Positions 1 through 8,426 are shown, numbered from the stretch's first letter. The stretch is 64,000 nucleotides of DNA from Xanthomonas sp. DAR 80977 (GCF_041240605.1 NZ_CP162487.1:1185001-1249000), one strand, 5' to 3'. A program made the numbers and translations. Notes: a model not told the origin generated them from the letters alone.

Positions 1-26
1 AAGTATGCGATGCGAACGAAAATCAT
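1..26 (-). CDS. Possible 5' end of a gene cut by the left window edge
   Basis: An ATG at 24-26 on the minus strand stays open to the edge (8 codons). It is preceded by a purine-rich AGGAAGAA element at ribosome-binding distance. It lies 83 bp downstream of the FecR-like gene on the same strand, where FecIR systems often carry their TonB-dependent receptor. The visible peptide is too short to identify, so this rests on position and the ribosome binding site alone. Confidence 0.3.
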
Positions 27-109
27 TACGTTCTTCCTGACAACACGGGTTCGGTCCGGCCCGACTACCCAGTCCAAGCGTGGGCGACGCGCTGCATCGC
101 CCTTTTTGT

Positions 110-1156
110 TTATGTTTTGTTCACCTTGCTGGGGTGTGCAGCCGACGCCGGCCGGTACACGAACGTCGCCCATCCCAGTCGCACCGCGTCGAGCTGCAGG
201 CTGTCCAGCAGCACCTGCAGGCCGGCGTCCGGGTCGGCGACGTTGAACGCGCCGGAGACCGGCAGTGCGCCGATGTCGCCGCGCAGCTGGATGAAACCGT
301 GGCGGTAGCGCGAGAGTTCGCGGACCACCTGCGACAGCGGCGTGTTGTAGAAGACCAGCTGCCGCCGTCGCCATGCGGCCACCGCGAGCGGATCGACGGC
401 GGGCTCGCGGCGCACGCTTTCCCCCGCCAGCCATGCGCTTTGCCCGGCGACCAGCACCGTGCCTGTTCCCCCGGCGGGCGGGCGCACGGCGACGCGGCCT
501 TCGACCACGCTGACCTGGGCCGCGGCGGCGTCGAGGTGGACGTTGAACGTGGTGCCCAGCACGCGCGCGCTGCCGCCGGCGCTGTCCACCACGAAGGGGC
601 GGCGTGGGTCGCGCGCGACCTGGAAGAAGGCTTCGCCGCGCAGCAGCCGCACCGAACGGACGCCGTCGTGCATGCGCACGGCGATGGCGCTGTCGGTGTT
701 GAGGGTGACGACGCTGCCGTCCTGCAGTTGCAGCCGCCGCATCGCGCCGACCTCGGTATAGGCATCGCTGCGCAAGCGGTCCAGGCCGCCGGCGCCCAGC
801 CAGGTGCCGGCGCCGATCGCCAGGGCGAGCCCGGCGGCCACCGCCTGCCATCGCCGCCGCTGTCGGCGCGGACGCCGCTGCGCGACCGCCGCTGCGGTTG
901 CCGCGATCGCGGTCGCGGGCGATGGCGCGGGCTGCAGCGGATCGATGCCGAGTTCGTCGCCGACCTCGGCGGCGGGGCGCTGCAGCATGCCCAGCAGCGC
1001 GCGCGCCGCCGCCACCGCCTGCGCGGCAGGGGCGACGGCCAGCCAGTCTCGGTACTGGCGCACGCTGTCCGCATCGCCGGGCGCTGCGTCCAGGCGCAGG
1101 ATCCAGTGCACGGCTTGGTCGAACAGGTCGTCGTCGACGGAGGGGGTGTCGGGCAT
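110..1156 (-). CDS. FecR-family anti-sigma regulator
   Basis: This encodes a 348-residue inner-membrane regulator of the FecR family, which carries a periplasmic iron or siderophore signal to a partner ECF sigma factor. An N-terminal DUF4880-type cytoplasmic segment (about residues 10-50) is followed by an Arg-rich stretch, one transmembrane helix near 103-124, and the periplasmic FecR domain from about 132. The C-terminal part near 280-330 looks like an STN/DUF4974 module. The ATG at 1156 is chosen over an in-frame GTG at 1216 because a GGATAGG element precedes it and it needs no extra N-terminal tail. It follows the ECF sigma gene by about 100 bp in the same direction, so the two are presumably a signalling pair. 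The inducing ligand cannot be read from the sequence. Confidence 0.85.
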   Translation of the reverse strand: MPDTPSVDDDLFDQAVHWILRLDAAPGDADSVRQYRDWLAVAPAAQAVAAARALLGMLQRPAAEVGDELGIDPLQPAPSPATAIAATAAAVAQRRPRRQRRRWQAVAAGLALAIGAGTWLGAGGLDRLRSDAYTEVGAMRRLQLQDGSVVTLNTDSAIAVRMHDGVRSVRLLRGEAFFQVARDPRRPFVVDSAGGSARVLGTTFNVHLDAAAAQVSVVEGRVAVRPPAGGTGTVLVAGQSAWLAGESVRREPAVDPLAVAAWRRRQLVFYNTPLSQVVRELSRYRHGFIQLRGDIGALPVSGAFNVADPDAGLQVLLDSLQLDAVRLGWATFVYRPASAAHPSKVNKT

Positions 1157-1259
1157 CGTCTGCCTATCCGCTAGGAATGGGGTTGTCGTCCGCGGCGAAG
1201 GGAATCCGCGGGTCACTGATGAGCATGACGGGTCCAGCGCTGCCGATCCCGTAGCCGCG

Positions 1260-1790
1260 CTAGATGTCCCGGCCGGCCTCCCGCAGCCGCCGCCGGCAGT
1301 GGGCGAGCGCGACGGCGATGTGCTTTTCCACGGTGCGCGGCGAAATGCCCAGCTGTGCGGCGATCTGCGCCATGCTCAGGTTGCGGCCGCGGAACAGCAC
1401 GAAGACCCGCCGCGCCTGCGCCGGCAGGTCGCGGATCGCCTGCAGCAGCACTGCGTATTCCTGCTGGCCCAGGGTCGCCTCGTAGGGCGACGGCCACGGG
1501 CTGGGAGCGTCGTCCTGCGGCTCCGCGGCGGCGACAAAGCGGCTGCGCGAGGCGGCCAGCCGATGCCGGTCCACCGCGACGTTGTCGACCACGCGGCGCA
1601 GATAGGTGAGCGGGTCGCGGACGCTGTGCTGGCCTGGCTCGCGCGACGCCAGGCGGATCCATGCATCGTGCACGATGTCGCCCGCCGCGCCGGCGTACTT
1701 GCGCGTGGCATACCGGTGCAGTTCCGCGTAGCTGCTTTCCAGTTCGTCCGCCAGCGAGCCAGGCGTGGCGGGAGAGGGAGGAGTGGACAT
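1260..1790 (-). CDS. FecI-type ECF RNA polymerase sigma factor
   Basis: This 176-residue protein is an extracytoplasmic-function sigma-70 factor. Region 2 covers about residues 18-80 with the segment DIVHDAWIRLA. Region 4, with a helix-turn-helix (AQIAAQLGISPRTVEKHI), covers about 115-168. It should direct RNA polymerase to promoters of iron-uptake genes when released by the FecR protein encoded just downstream. Size and domain layout are normal for the FecI group. Its own promoter (1823-1851) is overlapped by a Fur-like palindrome, which suggests induction by iron starvation. Target genes are not visible in the window unless the gene at the left edge is the cognate receptor. Confidence 0.88.
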   Translation of the reverse strand: MSTPPSPATPGSLADELESSYAELHRYATRKYAGAAGDIVHDAWIRLASREPGQHSVRDPLTYLRRVVDNVAVDRHRLAASRSRFVAAAEPQDDAPSPWPSPYEATLGQQEYAVLLQAIRDLPAQARRVFVLFRGRNLSMAQIAAQLGISPRTVEKHIAVALAHCRRRLREAGRDI

Positions 1791-1822
1791 GGCATCCGTC
1801 CAGGACCACGGAGAAGAACCGG

Positions 1823-1851
1823 AGTGTAGTGCGGATGAGATTTATTCTCAA
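1823..1851 (-). promoter_or_regulatory. Predicted sigma-70 promoter of the ECF sigma gene
   Basis: Reading on the minus strand, TTGAGA (1846-1851) and TACACT (1823-1828) are separated by 17 bp, about 33 bp upstream of the ATG at 1790. The spacing is ideal and both boxes fit housekeeping promoters. The call is by eye. Confidence 0.55.
1836..1850. promoter_or_regulatory. Fur-like 7-1-7 palindrome over the ECF sigma promoter
   Basis: TGAGATT-T-ATTCTCA is a near-perfect inverted repeat of the 7-1-7 form used by Fur (consensus TGATAAT-N-ATTATCA). It matches that consensus at 11 of 14 symmetric positions. It covers the -35 box and part of the spacer of the predicted promoter, where a repressor would block polymerase. 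Iron-Fur control is inferred from this match and the FecI identity of the gene. Confidence 0.5.
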
Positions 1852-2114
1852 TTAAGCCGGGCGTTCGGCGCGATCCGTCCTGCGTCGCCATGCGCGTGGA
1901 AGTCTTGCGCTTTCCGATGCCGGGCACCGCGCCGGGTCCACCCAGTGATCGCCGATTCGCGCCGCCGCCAGCGGCGTGGCGATGTGGTGGTGCTGCGCCA
2001 GGTACGCCGATGGTGCGGGAAAAGCGTTTGCGGATCATGATGTTAAGCAGGCCAATGGGGGCGGGCGGCATGGGCGCGCGGCGCTGCGCGGCGGGCGCTG
2101 GGACGCCCGGTCGC

Positions 2115-2142
2115 TTGCGGTCGCGGCTGGGGCTGGTATCGT
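2115..2142 (+). promoter_or_regulatory. Predicted gmk promoter
   Basis: TTGCGG (2115-2120) and TATCGT (2137-2142) are 16 bp apart, with a TGG extended -10 element before the second box. It lies about 39 bp upstream of the gmk ATG. The -10 box is imperfect, so this is moderate support. Confidence 0.45.
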
Positions 2143-2180
2143 GCGCCGCCCCGACTTCAATCGACGGCGAGACCTGAGCG

Positions 2181-2810
2181 ATGCGCGGCACTCTCTATAT
2201 CGTTGCGGCGCCATCCGGCGCCGGCAAGAGCAGCATCGTCAACGCCACCCTGGCGCGCGATCCGCAGATCGCCCTGTCGATCTCGTTCACCTCGCGCGCG
2301 CCGCGGCCGGGCGAGCGCCATGCCGAGCACTACCACTTCGTGTCCGCCGACGAATTCCAGGGCATGATCGATGCCGGCGACTTCTTCGAGTACGCCCGTG
2401 TCCACGGCGACTGGAAGGGCACCGCGCGGCAATCGGTGGAGCCGCAGCTGGCCGCCGGCCGCGACGTGCTGCTGGAGATCGACTGGCAGGGCGCGCGCCA
2501 GGTGCGCGCCAAGGTGCCCGATGCGGTCAGCGTGTTCATCCTGCCGCCGTCGCGGGCGGCGCTGGAGCAGCGCATGCGCAAGCGCGGCCAGGACAGCGAG
2601 GCGGTGATCGCGCAGCGGCTGGCGGCGGCGCGCGAGGAGATGTCGCACTACGCCGACTTCGACTACGTCATCGTCAACGAGGAGTTCGACACCGCCGTGG
2701 ACGAGATGTGCGCGATCTTCGTCGCCAGCCGCCTGCGGCGCCTGCCGCAGCAGCAGCGCCACGCCGACCTGATCGCCGCGCTGCTCGACCAGGATCTGCC
2801 AACTGGCTGA
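2181..2810 (+). CDS. gmk: Guanylate kinase
   Basis: Guanylate kinase phosphorylates GMP to GDP with ATP in purine nucleotide metabolism. The 209-residue length is typical. The P-loop APSGAGKSS lies at residues 9-17. The GMP-binding segment follows with SFTSRAPRPGE near 35-45 and the aromatic-rich HFVSADEF region near 52-59. It is the first gene of a plus-strand run gmk-rpoZ-spoT that links nucleotide supply, the RNA polymerase omega subunit and (p)ppGpp metabolism, an order conserved across gammaproteobacteria. A separate promoter directly precedes rpoZ, so co-transcription is partial at most. Confidence 0.97.
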   Translation: MRGTLYIVAAPSGAGKSSIVNATLARDPQIALSISFTSRAPRPGERHAEHYHFVSADEFQGMIDAGDFFEYARVHGDWKGTARQSVEPQLAAGRDVLLEIDWQGARQVRAKVPDAVSVFILPPSRAALEQRMRKRGQDSEAVIAQRLAAAREEMSHYADFDYVIVNEEFDTAVDEMCAIFVASRLRRLPQQQRHADLIAALLDQDLPTG

Positions 2811-2837
2811 TTCCAAAGGAAACTGAACAGGGGTCGG

Positions 2838-2866
2838 TTGATTTTGGCCGGTCCGCACCCTACAAT
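2838..2866 (+). promoter_or_regulatory. Strong predicted rpoZ promoter
   Basis: TTGATT (2838-2843) and TACAAT (2861-2866) are separated by exactly 17 bp, each one base or so from consensus. The site is 57 bp before the rpoZ start and 28 bp after the gmk stop, so rpoZ can be transcribed independently of gmk. Confidence 0.75.
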
Positions 2867-2922
2867 CGCTGCCCTTTCCCTCATTCGAGCGCGTGGCCGC
2901 CACCGGCCCGCCGGGAGCCCGC

Positions 2923-3222
2923 ATGGCCCGCATCACCGTAGAAGATTGCCTGGAAGTCGTTAACAACCGTTTCGAGCTGGTCATGATGGCGTCCAAGCGC
3001 GCCCGCCAGCTGGCCAACGGCGTGCAGGCCACCCTCGACAACACCGAATCGGCCGACAAGCCCACGGTGCTGGCGCTGCGCGAGATCGCCGCGCGCAAGA
3101 TCGACAACGCGCTGATCGACGAAGTCGAGAAGGCCGAGCGCGAGCGTGCCGAGCGCGAAGCGCTGGAGTGGGCTGCGGCCGAGGTCGTCGCCGACGAGGA
3201 CATGTCCAAGAACGACGACTGA
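2923..3222 (+). CDS. rpoZ: RNA polymerase omega subunit
   Basis: This 99-residue protein is the omega subunit, which helps assemble core RNA polymerase by clamping beta-prime and contributes to one ppGpp site. The family N-terminus [20 protein letters not shown] is present, followed by the helical segment with [10 protein letters not shown]. The ATG at 2923 has a GGGAG ribosome binding site, and the extra upstream frame from 2893 is not needed. The acidic Glu/Ala-rich tail (about 70-99) is variable in the family. A clean hairpin terminator follows 30 bp later. Confidence 0.97.
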   Translation: MARITVEDCLEVVNNRFELVMMASKRARQLANGVQATLDNTESADKPTVLALREIAARKIDNALIDEVEKAERERAEREALEWAAAEVVADEDMSKNDD

Positions 3223-3251
3223 TCTCGTCCACGTAAGGCCATGCTTCGCCG

Positions 3252-3282
3252 AACGGCCCGCATTCGCGGGCCGTTTCGTTTT
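3252..3282 (+). terminator. Rho-independent terminator after rpoZ
   Basis: A perfect 10-bp stem (3252-3261 with 3266-3275) closes a 4-nt loop and is followed by a T-rich TCGTTTT tract. It separates rpoZ from spoT. Confidence 0.8.
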
Positions 3283-3323
3283 GCGGGTTTGCCGTCCTTG
3301 CGCCGCTGGCATAGTCTTCGCGC

Positions 3324-5495
3324 ATGAACCCAGGCCCTTCTGCCCAGGTCGCCACCGCCGCGCCGTCGCCGGCCAGCGAAGCGATCCCCGATTACGTCCT
3401 GCAACTCGAGCGTAGCGCCAGCTATCTGCCGGCCGAGCAGATCCCGTTGCTGCGGCGCGCGTGGGAAGTGGGCGCGGCCGCGCACGCCGGGCAGACCCGC
3501 AAGTCGGGCGAGCCCTACATCACCCATCCGGTGGCGGTGGCCGGCGTGCTGGCCGAACTGGGCCTGGACGTGGAAGCGCTGATCGCGGCGATCCTGCACG
3601 ACACCATCGAGGACACGCCGCTGACCCGCGCCGAGCTCGCCGCCGAATTCGGCGAGGCGGTCGCCGAACTGGTGGACGGGGTCACCAAGCTGGACAAGCT
3701 GAAGTTCCGCGACCGCCAGGAAGCGGCCGCCGAGAGCTTCCGCAAGATGCTGCTGGCGATGTCGCGCGACCTGCGCGTGATCATGATCAAGCTCGCCGAC
3801 CGCCTGCACAACATGCGCACGCTCGGCGCGCAGAGCGCCGAGGCGCGCAGCCGCATCGCCCGCGAGACGCTGGAGATCTACGCGCCGATCGCCCAGCGCC
3901 TGGGCATGAGCCTGATGAAGTCCGAGCTGCAGAACCTCGGCTTCCGCGCGCTGCACCCGTGGCGCCACGCGATCATCGAAAAGCACATCCGCAGCCAGCC
4001 GGTGGTGCGCCGCGAATCGATGGCGCAGGTGGAGGTGCAGCTGTCGCAGCGGCTGGCCAAGGAGGGGCTGGAGCACCGCCTGGTCAGCCGGATCAAGACC
4101 CCGTGGAGCATCTACAACAAGATGCGCGACGAGAACAAATCCTTCGACCAGGTGATGGACGTGTTCGGCTTCCGCCTGGTGGTGCGCGGGGTGCCGGACT
4201 GCTACCACGCGCTGGGCGCGGTGCACGCCACGTTCAAGCCGCTGGATGCGCGCTTCCGCGACTTCATCGCCATTCCCAAGGCCAACGGCTACCAGTCGCT
4301 GCACACGGTGCTGTTCGGCCCCTACGGCTCGCCGATCGAGGTGCAGATCCGTACCGAGGAAATGGACCTGATCGCCGAGCGCGGCGTGGCCGCGCACTGG
4401 ACCTACAAGTTCGGCGGCGATTCGCCCAACAGCGCGCAGAGCCGCGCGCACGCGTGGATCGTGGAGCTGATCGAATCGCAGCGCGCCGCCGGCTCGTCGC
4501 TGGAATTCCTGGACAACGTCAAGGTCGACCTGTTCCCGGACGAGGTCTACCTGTTCACGCCGAAGGGCAAGATCCTGGCGCTGCCGCGCAACTCCACCGC
4601 GCTGGACTTCGCCTATGCGGTGCATACCGACGTCGGCAACCGCGCGGTGGCCTCGCGCGTGGACAAGAAGCTGGTGCCGCTGCGCACCAAGCTGGTCAGC
4701 GGGCAGACCGTGGAAGTGATCACCGCGCGCTCGGCCACGCCCAAGCCGCAGTGGCTGGAGTTCGTGGTCAGCAGCAAGGCGCGCACCGCGATCCGCCACC
4801 AGCTCAAGCAGCTCGAGCACGAGGACGCGGTGCAGCTCGGCCACCGCATGCTCGACCGCGCGCTGGAGGCGATGGACAGCGCGCTGGAGCGGCTGCCGAA
4901 GGGGCGCCTGGACTCGTTCCTCAGCGAGCACCGTTATCCGCGCCTGGAGGCGCTGCTGGCCGACATCGCGCTGGGCAACTGGATGCCGAACCAGGCCGCG
5001 CAGGCGCTGATGGCCTATGCGGAACTGCGCGGCGGCGGCCATTCCAAGCATTCGCAGGAAAAGATCCTGATCAACGGCACCGAGCGCGGCGTGGTCAGCT
5101 TCGCCAACTGCTGCCAGCCGATCCCCGGCGACGAGATCATGGGCTACCACACCGCCGGCAAGGGCATCGTCGTGCACCGGCTGGATTGCCCGAACCTGGC
5201 CGAACTGCGCAAGTCGCCCGAACGCTGGGTGCCGATCGGCTGGGACACCAGCGTCATCGGCGACTACGACACCGCGCTGGTGGTGGACGTGGAGAACCGC
5301 ACCGGCGTGCTGGCGCAGCTGGCCGCGGCGATCGCGCAGAGCCAGTCCAACATCGAGCGCGTGGACTACCTGGACCGCGACTTCAATGCCGCGGTGCTGC
5401 GCTTCAACATCCAGGTGCGCGACCGCAACCACCTGGCCGAAGTGATGCGCCGCTTGCGGCGGCTGACGGCGGTGCAGAGTGTGCGGCGGCAGTAG
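3324..5495 (+). CDS. spoT: Bifunctional (p)ppGpp synthetase/hydrolase
   Basis: This 723-residue protein makes and degrades the alarmone (p)ppGpp in the stringent response. The N-terminal HD hydrolase domain has YITHP (about 66-70) and LHDTIEDT (91-98), and DRLHNMRTL follows near 158-166, all needed for metal-dependent hydrolysis. A RelA/SpoT synthetase domain lies around 230-350, then a TGS domain (about 400-460) and a C-terminal ACT domain (about 645-720). The intact HD motif distinguishes it from monofunctional RelA. No clear Shine-Dalgarno precedes the ATG at 3324, but no better start exists. It is isolated from rpoZ by a terminator and followed by a repeat-rich spacer. Confidence 0.95.
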   Translation: MNPGPSAQVATAAPSPASEAIPDYVLQLERSASYLPAEQIPLLRRAWEVGAAAHAGQTRKSGEPYITHPVAVAGVLAELGLDVEALIAAILHDTIEDTPLTRAELAAEFGEAVAELVDGVTKLDKLKFRDRQEAAAESFRKMLLAMSRDLRVIMIKLADRLHNMRTLGAQSAEARSRIARETLEIYAPIAQRLGMSLMKSELQNLGFRALHPWRHAIIEKHIRSQPVVRRESMAQVEVQLSQRLAKEGLEHRLVSRIKTPWSIYNKMRDENKSFDQVMDVFGFRLVVRGVPDCYHALGAVHATFKPLDARFRDFIAIPKANGYQSLHTVLFGPYGSPIEVQIRTEEMDLIAERGVAAHWTYKFGGDSPNSAQSRAHAWIVELIESQRAAGSSLEFLDNVKVDLFPDEVYLFTPKGKILALPRNSTALDFAYAVHTDVGNRAVASRVDKKLVPLRTKLVSGQTVEVITARSATPKPQWLEFVVSSKARTAIRHQLKQLEHEDAVQLGHRMLDRALEAMDSALERLPKGRLDSFLSEHRYPRLEALLADIALGNWMPNQAAQALMAYAELRGGGHSKHSQEKILINGTERGVVSFANCCQPIPGDEIMGYHTAGKGIVVHRLDCPNLAELRKSPERWVPIGWDTSVIGDYDTALVVDVENRTGVLAQLAAAIAQSQSNIERVDYLDRDFNAAVLRFNIQVRDRNHLAEVMRRLRRLTAVQSVRRQ

Positions 5496-5499
5496 TGGG

Positions 5500-5834
5500 G
5501 CCGGGATTGGGGATTGGGGATTCGGGATTGGGGATGGCCGGCTTGCGCTGTTGAAGGCCGGGATCGGGATGCGGCACGGTGCGGTGGCTATCGAGCGATT
5601 CCACTGGGACTGTCGTCAGCCGTCGCAAGACGACATCGCCTGAGTGGCTGACTGGCGCTTTTTGTAGGAGCGGCTTCAGCCGCGACCGGAAGGCGTCGCG
5701 GCTGAAGCCGCTCCTACAAAATTGCAGCGATTGCGTAAATCCGCAATCCCGGCTTCCAGCATCGGCCGGCTGGTCATCCCCAATCCCCAAGCTCGAATCC
5801 CCAATCCCCAATCCCCAATCCCCAATCCCCGCTC
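5500..5834. repeat. Nested inverted repeat of GGGGATT heptamer runs
   Basis: The left arm (about 5500-5542) is a run of GGGATTG/GGGGATT heptamers ending in GGCCGGC. The right arm (about 5767-5834) is its reverse complement with more heptamer copies. Together they bracket the REP palindrome at 5660-5721. Similar runs lie after recG (8427-8503). Copy number differs between arms, which suggests slippage. Confidence 0.8.
5660..5721. repeat. GTAG-type REP palindrome (BIME-like)
   Basis: A perfect 27-bp inverted repeat (5660-5686 and 5695-5721) surrounds an 8-nt loop. Each arm contains the GTAGGAGCGGCTTCAGCCGC core of the REP family known from Xanthomonas and Stenotrophomonas. Near-identical cores occur at 59401-59468, and variants with GACTTCAGTCGCGAC lie elsewhere in the window. 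In RNA it would form a very stable hairpin. Confidence 0.88.
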
Positions 5835-5875
5835 CGAGTAAAATGTCTCTCCATTTCTTCCGTTCGGAGCACGCC

Positions 5876-6259
5876 ATGTCCCGCCAGATCATCCACACCG
5901 AGCAGGCACCGGCCGCGATCGGTCCGTATTCGCAGGCGGTGCGCGCCGGCAACACGATGTACTTCTCCGGCCAGATCCCGCTGGATCCGGCCACCGGCGA
6001 GGTCGTGCCCGGCGATATCGGCGCGCAGGCGCGCCGCGCCTTCGACAATCTCAAGGCGGTGGCCGAGGCGGCCGGCGGTTCGCTCGACCGGATCGTGCGG
6101 CTGGGCCTGTACCTCACCGACCTGTCGCAGTTCGCCCAGGTCAATGCGGTGATGCAGGACTATTTCCAGGCGCCGTTCCCCGCGCGTTCCACCATCGAGG
6201 TGTCCGGCCTGCCGAAAGGCGTCGGTTTCGAGGTCGATGCGGTGATGGTGCTCGACTGA
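5876..6259 (+). CDS. ridA: RidA-family enamine/imine deaminase
   Basis: This 127-residue protein belongs to the RidA/YjgF/UK114 family, trimeric enzymes that hydrolyse reactive 2-aminoacrylate and related enamines released by PLP enzymes. The signature stretches are near-complete: AIGPYSQAV near the N-terminus, GQIPLDP, and the C-terminal ARSTIEVSGLPKG containing the Arg that anchors the substrate carboxylate. The ATG at 5876 (MSRQIIHTEQ) has a GGAGC ribosome binding site; the open frame further upstream runs through repeats and is not coding. It ends 9 bp before recG, so the two are probably co-transcribed. Confidence 0.95.
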   Translation: MSRQIIHTEQAPAAIGPYSQAVRAGNTMYFSGQIPLDPATGEVVPGDIGAQARRAFDNLKAVAEAAGGSLDRIVRLGLYLTDLSQFAQVNAVMQDYFQAPFPARSTIEVSGLPKGVGFEVDAVMVLD

Positions 6260-6268
6260 CCTTCGCCC

Positions 6269-8425
6269 GTGCCGCGCGTGCAGGTTCCGGCGCCGGCGCT
6301 GTCGGCGGCAGGCGAGGCGCCGTTGTCGGCGCTGCCGGGCGTCGGCCCGAAGGTCGCCGAGAAGTTCGCCGCGCGCGGCCTGCTGACCCTGCAGGACCTG
6401 TGGCTGCACCTGCCGCTGCGCTATGAGGACCGCACCCGGCTGACCCCGGTGGCGGCGCTGCAGCCGGGCATCCCGGCCCAGGTCGAAGTGCGGGTGGAGG
6501 CGGTGGATCGCGGTTTCCGCTACCGGCCGATGCTGCGCGTGGCGGTGGCCGACGACTCGCGCGGCACGCTGGTGCTGCGCTTCTTCCAGTTCCGCGCCGC
6601 GCAGGTGGCGCAGTTCGCGGTGGGCGCGCGGCTGCGCGCGTTCGGCACGCCCAAGCCGGGCCAGCACGGGCTGGAGATCGTGCACCCGAGTTACCAGATC
6701 CTCGGCGACGCCGCCGCTGCCGGCCTGGACGACAGCCTGGACCCGGTGTATCCGGCGGTCGAAGGCATCGGCCCGGCGACGCTGCGCAAGCTGATCGGGC
6801 AGGCGCTGGACCGGCTGCCGGCCGAAGCCTCGCTGGAATTGCTGCCGGCGGCGATGCTGGCCGAACTGGGCCTGCCGTCGCTGCGCAGCGCGCTGCTGAT
6901 CGCGCACCGGCCGCCGCCGCAGGCCGACCTGGCCGCGCTCGCCGCCGGCCTGCATCCGGCGCAGCAGCGGCTGGCGCTGGAAGAGCTGCTGGCGCATCAC
7001 CTGAGCCTGCGCCGCCAGCGCATCGCCCTGCAGCGCCAGCGTTCGCCGTCGCTGCGCGGGCGCGGCCTGCTGGCCAAGCGCCTGCAGCAGTCGCTGCCGT
7101 TCCGGCTGACCGGCGCGCAGCAGCGGGTGTTCGCGCAGATCCGCGCCGACCTGGAAAAGCCGTCGCCGATGCTGCGCCTGGTGCAGGGCGACGTCGGCAG
7201 CGGCAAGACCGTGGTCGCGGCGCTGGCGGCGATGCTGGCGGTGGACAAGGGCAAGCAGGCCGCGCTGGCGGCGCCGACCGAACTGCTCGCCGAGCAGCAC
7301 CTGGCCAACCTGCGCGCCTGGCTGGAGCCGCTGGGCATCCGCGTCGCCTGGCTGGCCGGCAAGGTCACCGGCAAGGCGCGCGCCGCGGTGCTGGCGCAGA
7401 TCGCCTCGGGCGAGGCGCAGGTGGTGGTCGGCACGCATGCGCTGATGCAGGCCGCGGTGGCCTTCCACGACCTGGCCCTGGCCATCGTCGACGAGCAGCA
7501 CCGCTTCGGCGTGCACCAGCGCCTGGCCTTGCGCGACAAGGGCGCCACCGGCGCCGGCGTGCCGCACCAGTTGGTGATGACCGCCACCCCGATCCCGCGC
7601 ACGCTGGCGATGGCCGCCTACGCCGACCTGGACGTGTCGGCGATCGACGAACTGCCGCCCGGGCGCACCCCGGTGCAGACCATCGTGCTCAGCGCCGAGC
7701 GCCGCCCGGAGCTGGTGCAGCGCATCCGCGTGGCCTGCGCCGAGGGCCGCCAGGCGTACTGGGTGTGCACCCTGATCGACGAAGCCGAAGAGGGCGACAA
7801 GCCCGCGCAGGGGCGGGGCGCCATTGCCGGCAACCGCATCGACGCCAGCGCCGCGCAGGCCATCTACGAGGCCTTGTCGGCGCAGCTGCCGGAGCTGAAG
7901 GTGGGGCTGGTGCATGGGCGCATGAAGGGCGCCGAGAAGCAGGCGGCGATGCGCGCGTTCAAGCAGGGCGAGATCGACCTGCTGGTCGCCACCACGGTGA
8001 TCGAGGTCGGCGTCGACGTGCCCAACGCCTCGCTGATGATCATCGAGAACGCCGAGCGCCTGGGCCTGGCGCAGTTGCACCAGCTGCGCGGCCGGGTCGG
8101 GCGCGGCGCGGCCGCCTCCAGTTGCGTGCTGATGTACCAGGCGCCGCTGTCGGCGATGGCGCGGCAGCGGCTGCAGACCATGCGCCAGACCAACGACGGC
8201 TTCGTCATCGCCGAGAAGGACCTGGAACTGCGCGGCCCCGGCGAACTGCTCGGTACCCGCCAGACCGGCCTGGCGGCCTTCCGTGTCGCCGACCTGGCGC
8301 GCGACGCCGGCCTGCTGCCGCGGGTGCACGCGCTGGCCGAGCGGCTGCTGGCCGAGTCGCCGGGCCTGGCCGATCGCATCGTCGCGCGCTGGGTAGGAGG
8401 CGCAGCGCGGTTCGCGGGGGCCTAG
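6269..8425 (+). CDS. recG: ATP-dependent DNA helicase RecG
   Basis: RecG reverses stalled forks and drives branch migration of Holliday junctions and R-loops. The 718-residue product has the N-terminal wedge/OB region starting with LSALPGVGPKVAEKF. The helicase core follows with Walker A GDVGSGKT (about 307-314), the DEQHRFG box (about 407-413), VMTATPIPRT, and motif VI LRGRVGRG. The start is a GTG at 6269, 9 bp after ridA; no ATG fits the family N-terminus. It is slightly longer than E. coli RecG (693 residues) through the N-terminal extension. A heptamer hairpin follows immediately after the stop. Confidence 0.96.
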   Translation: MPRVQVPAPALSAAGEAPLSALPGVGPKVAEKFAARGLLTLQDLWLHLPLRYEDRTRLTPVAALQPGIPAQVEVRVEAVDRGFRYRPMLRVAVADDSRGTLVLRFFQFRAAQVAQFAVGARLRAFGTPKPGQHGLEIVHPSYQILGDAAAAGLDDSLDPVYPAVEGIGPATLRKLIGQALDRLPAEASLELLPAAMLAELGLPSLRSALLIAHRPPPQADLAALAAGLHPAQQRLALEELLAHHLSLRRQRIALQRQRSPSLRGRGLLAKRLQQSLPFRLTGAQQRVFAQIRADLEKPSPMLRLVQGDVGSGKTVVAALAAMLAVDKGKQAALAAPTELLAEQHLANLRAWLEPLGIRVAWLAGKVTGKARAAVLAQIASGEAQVVVGTHALMQAAVAFHDLALAIVDEQHRFGVHQRLALRDKGATGAGVPHQLVMTATPIPRTLAMAAYADLDVSAIDELPPGRTPVQTIVLSAERRPELVQRIRVACAEGRQAYWVCTLIDEAEEGDKPAQGRGAIAGNRIDASAAQAIYEALSAQLPELKVGLVHGRMKGAEKQAAMRAFKQGEIDLLVATTVIEVGVDVPNASLMIIENAERLGLAQLHQLRGRVGRGAAASSCVLMYQAPLSAMARQRLQTMRQTNDGFVIAEKDLELRGPGELLGTRQTGLAAFRVADLARDAGLLPRVHALAERLLAESPGLADRIVARWVGGAARFAGA

Positions 8426-8426
8426 G

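Larger units (their letters stand above)
1791..2180. other. Divergent intergenic region between ECF sigma gene and gmk
   Basis: This 390-bp stretch carries the sigma-gene promoter with its Fur-like box at one end and a probable gmk promoter at the other. The middle (about 1860-2100) is GC-rich with several short open frames. None has a convincing ribosome binding site or recognisable product, and I see no RNA gene in it. Confidence 0.6.
5496..5875. other. Repeat-filled spacer between spoT and ridA
   Basis: The 380-bp gap holds an outer pair of inverted GGGGATT heptamer runs and an inner perfect REP palindrome, both described separately. A TAAAAT box at 5839-5844 could be the ridA -10 element, but I see no matching -35. 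No gene is supported here. Confidence 0.7.

Noticed and set aside
80..1174. 364-codon plus-strand open frame opposite the FecR gene
   Set aside because: The minus-strand FecR frame has the family domains, transmembrane helix and partner sigma gene; the plus frame has none.
2157..5432. 1091-codon open frame on the minus strand, antisense to gmk, rpoZ and spoT
   Set aside because: It runs across three well-identified plus-strand genes and is rich in His, Arg, Gln and Val, as expected of the complement of GC-rich codons. No domain is recognisable.
5500..5834. CRISPR array
   Set aside because: The repeats are 7-bp heptamers without spacers and a REP palindrome; there are no unique spacers or cas genes.
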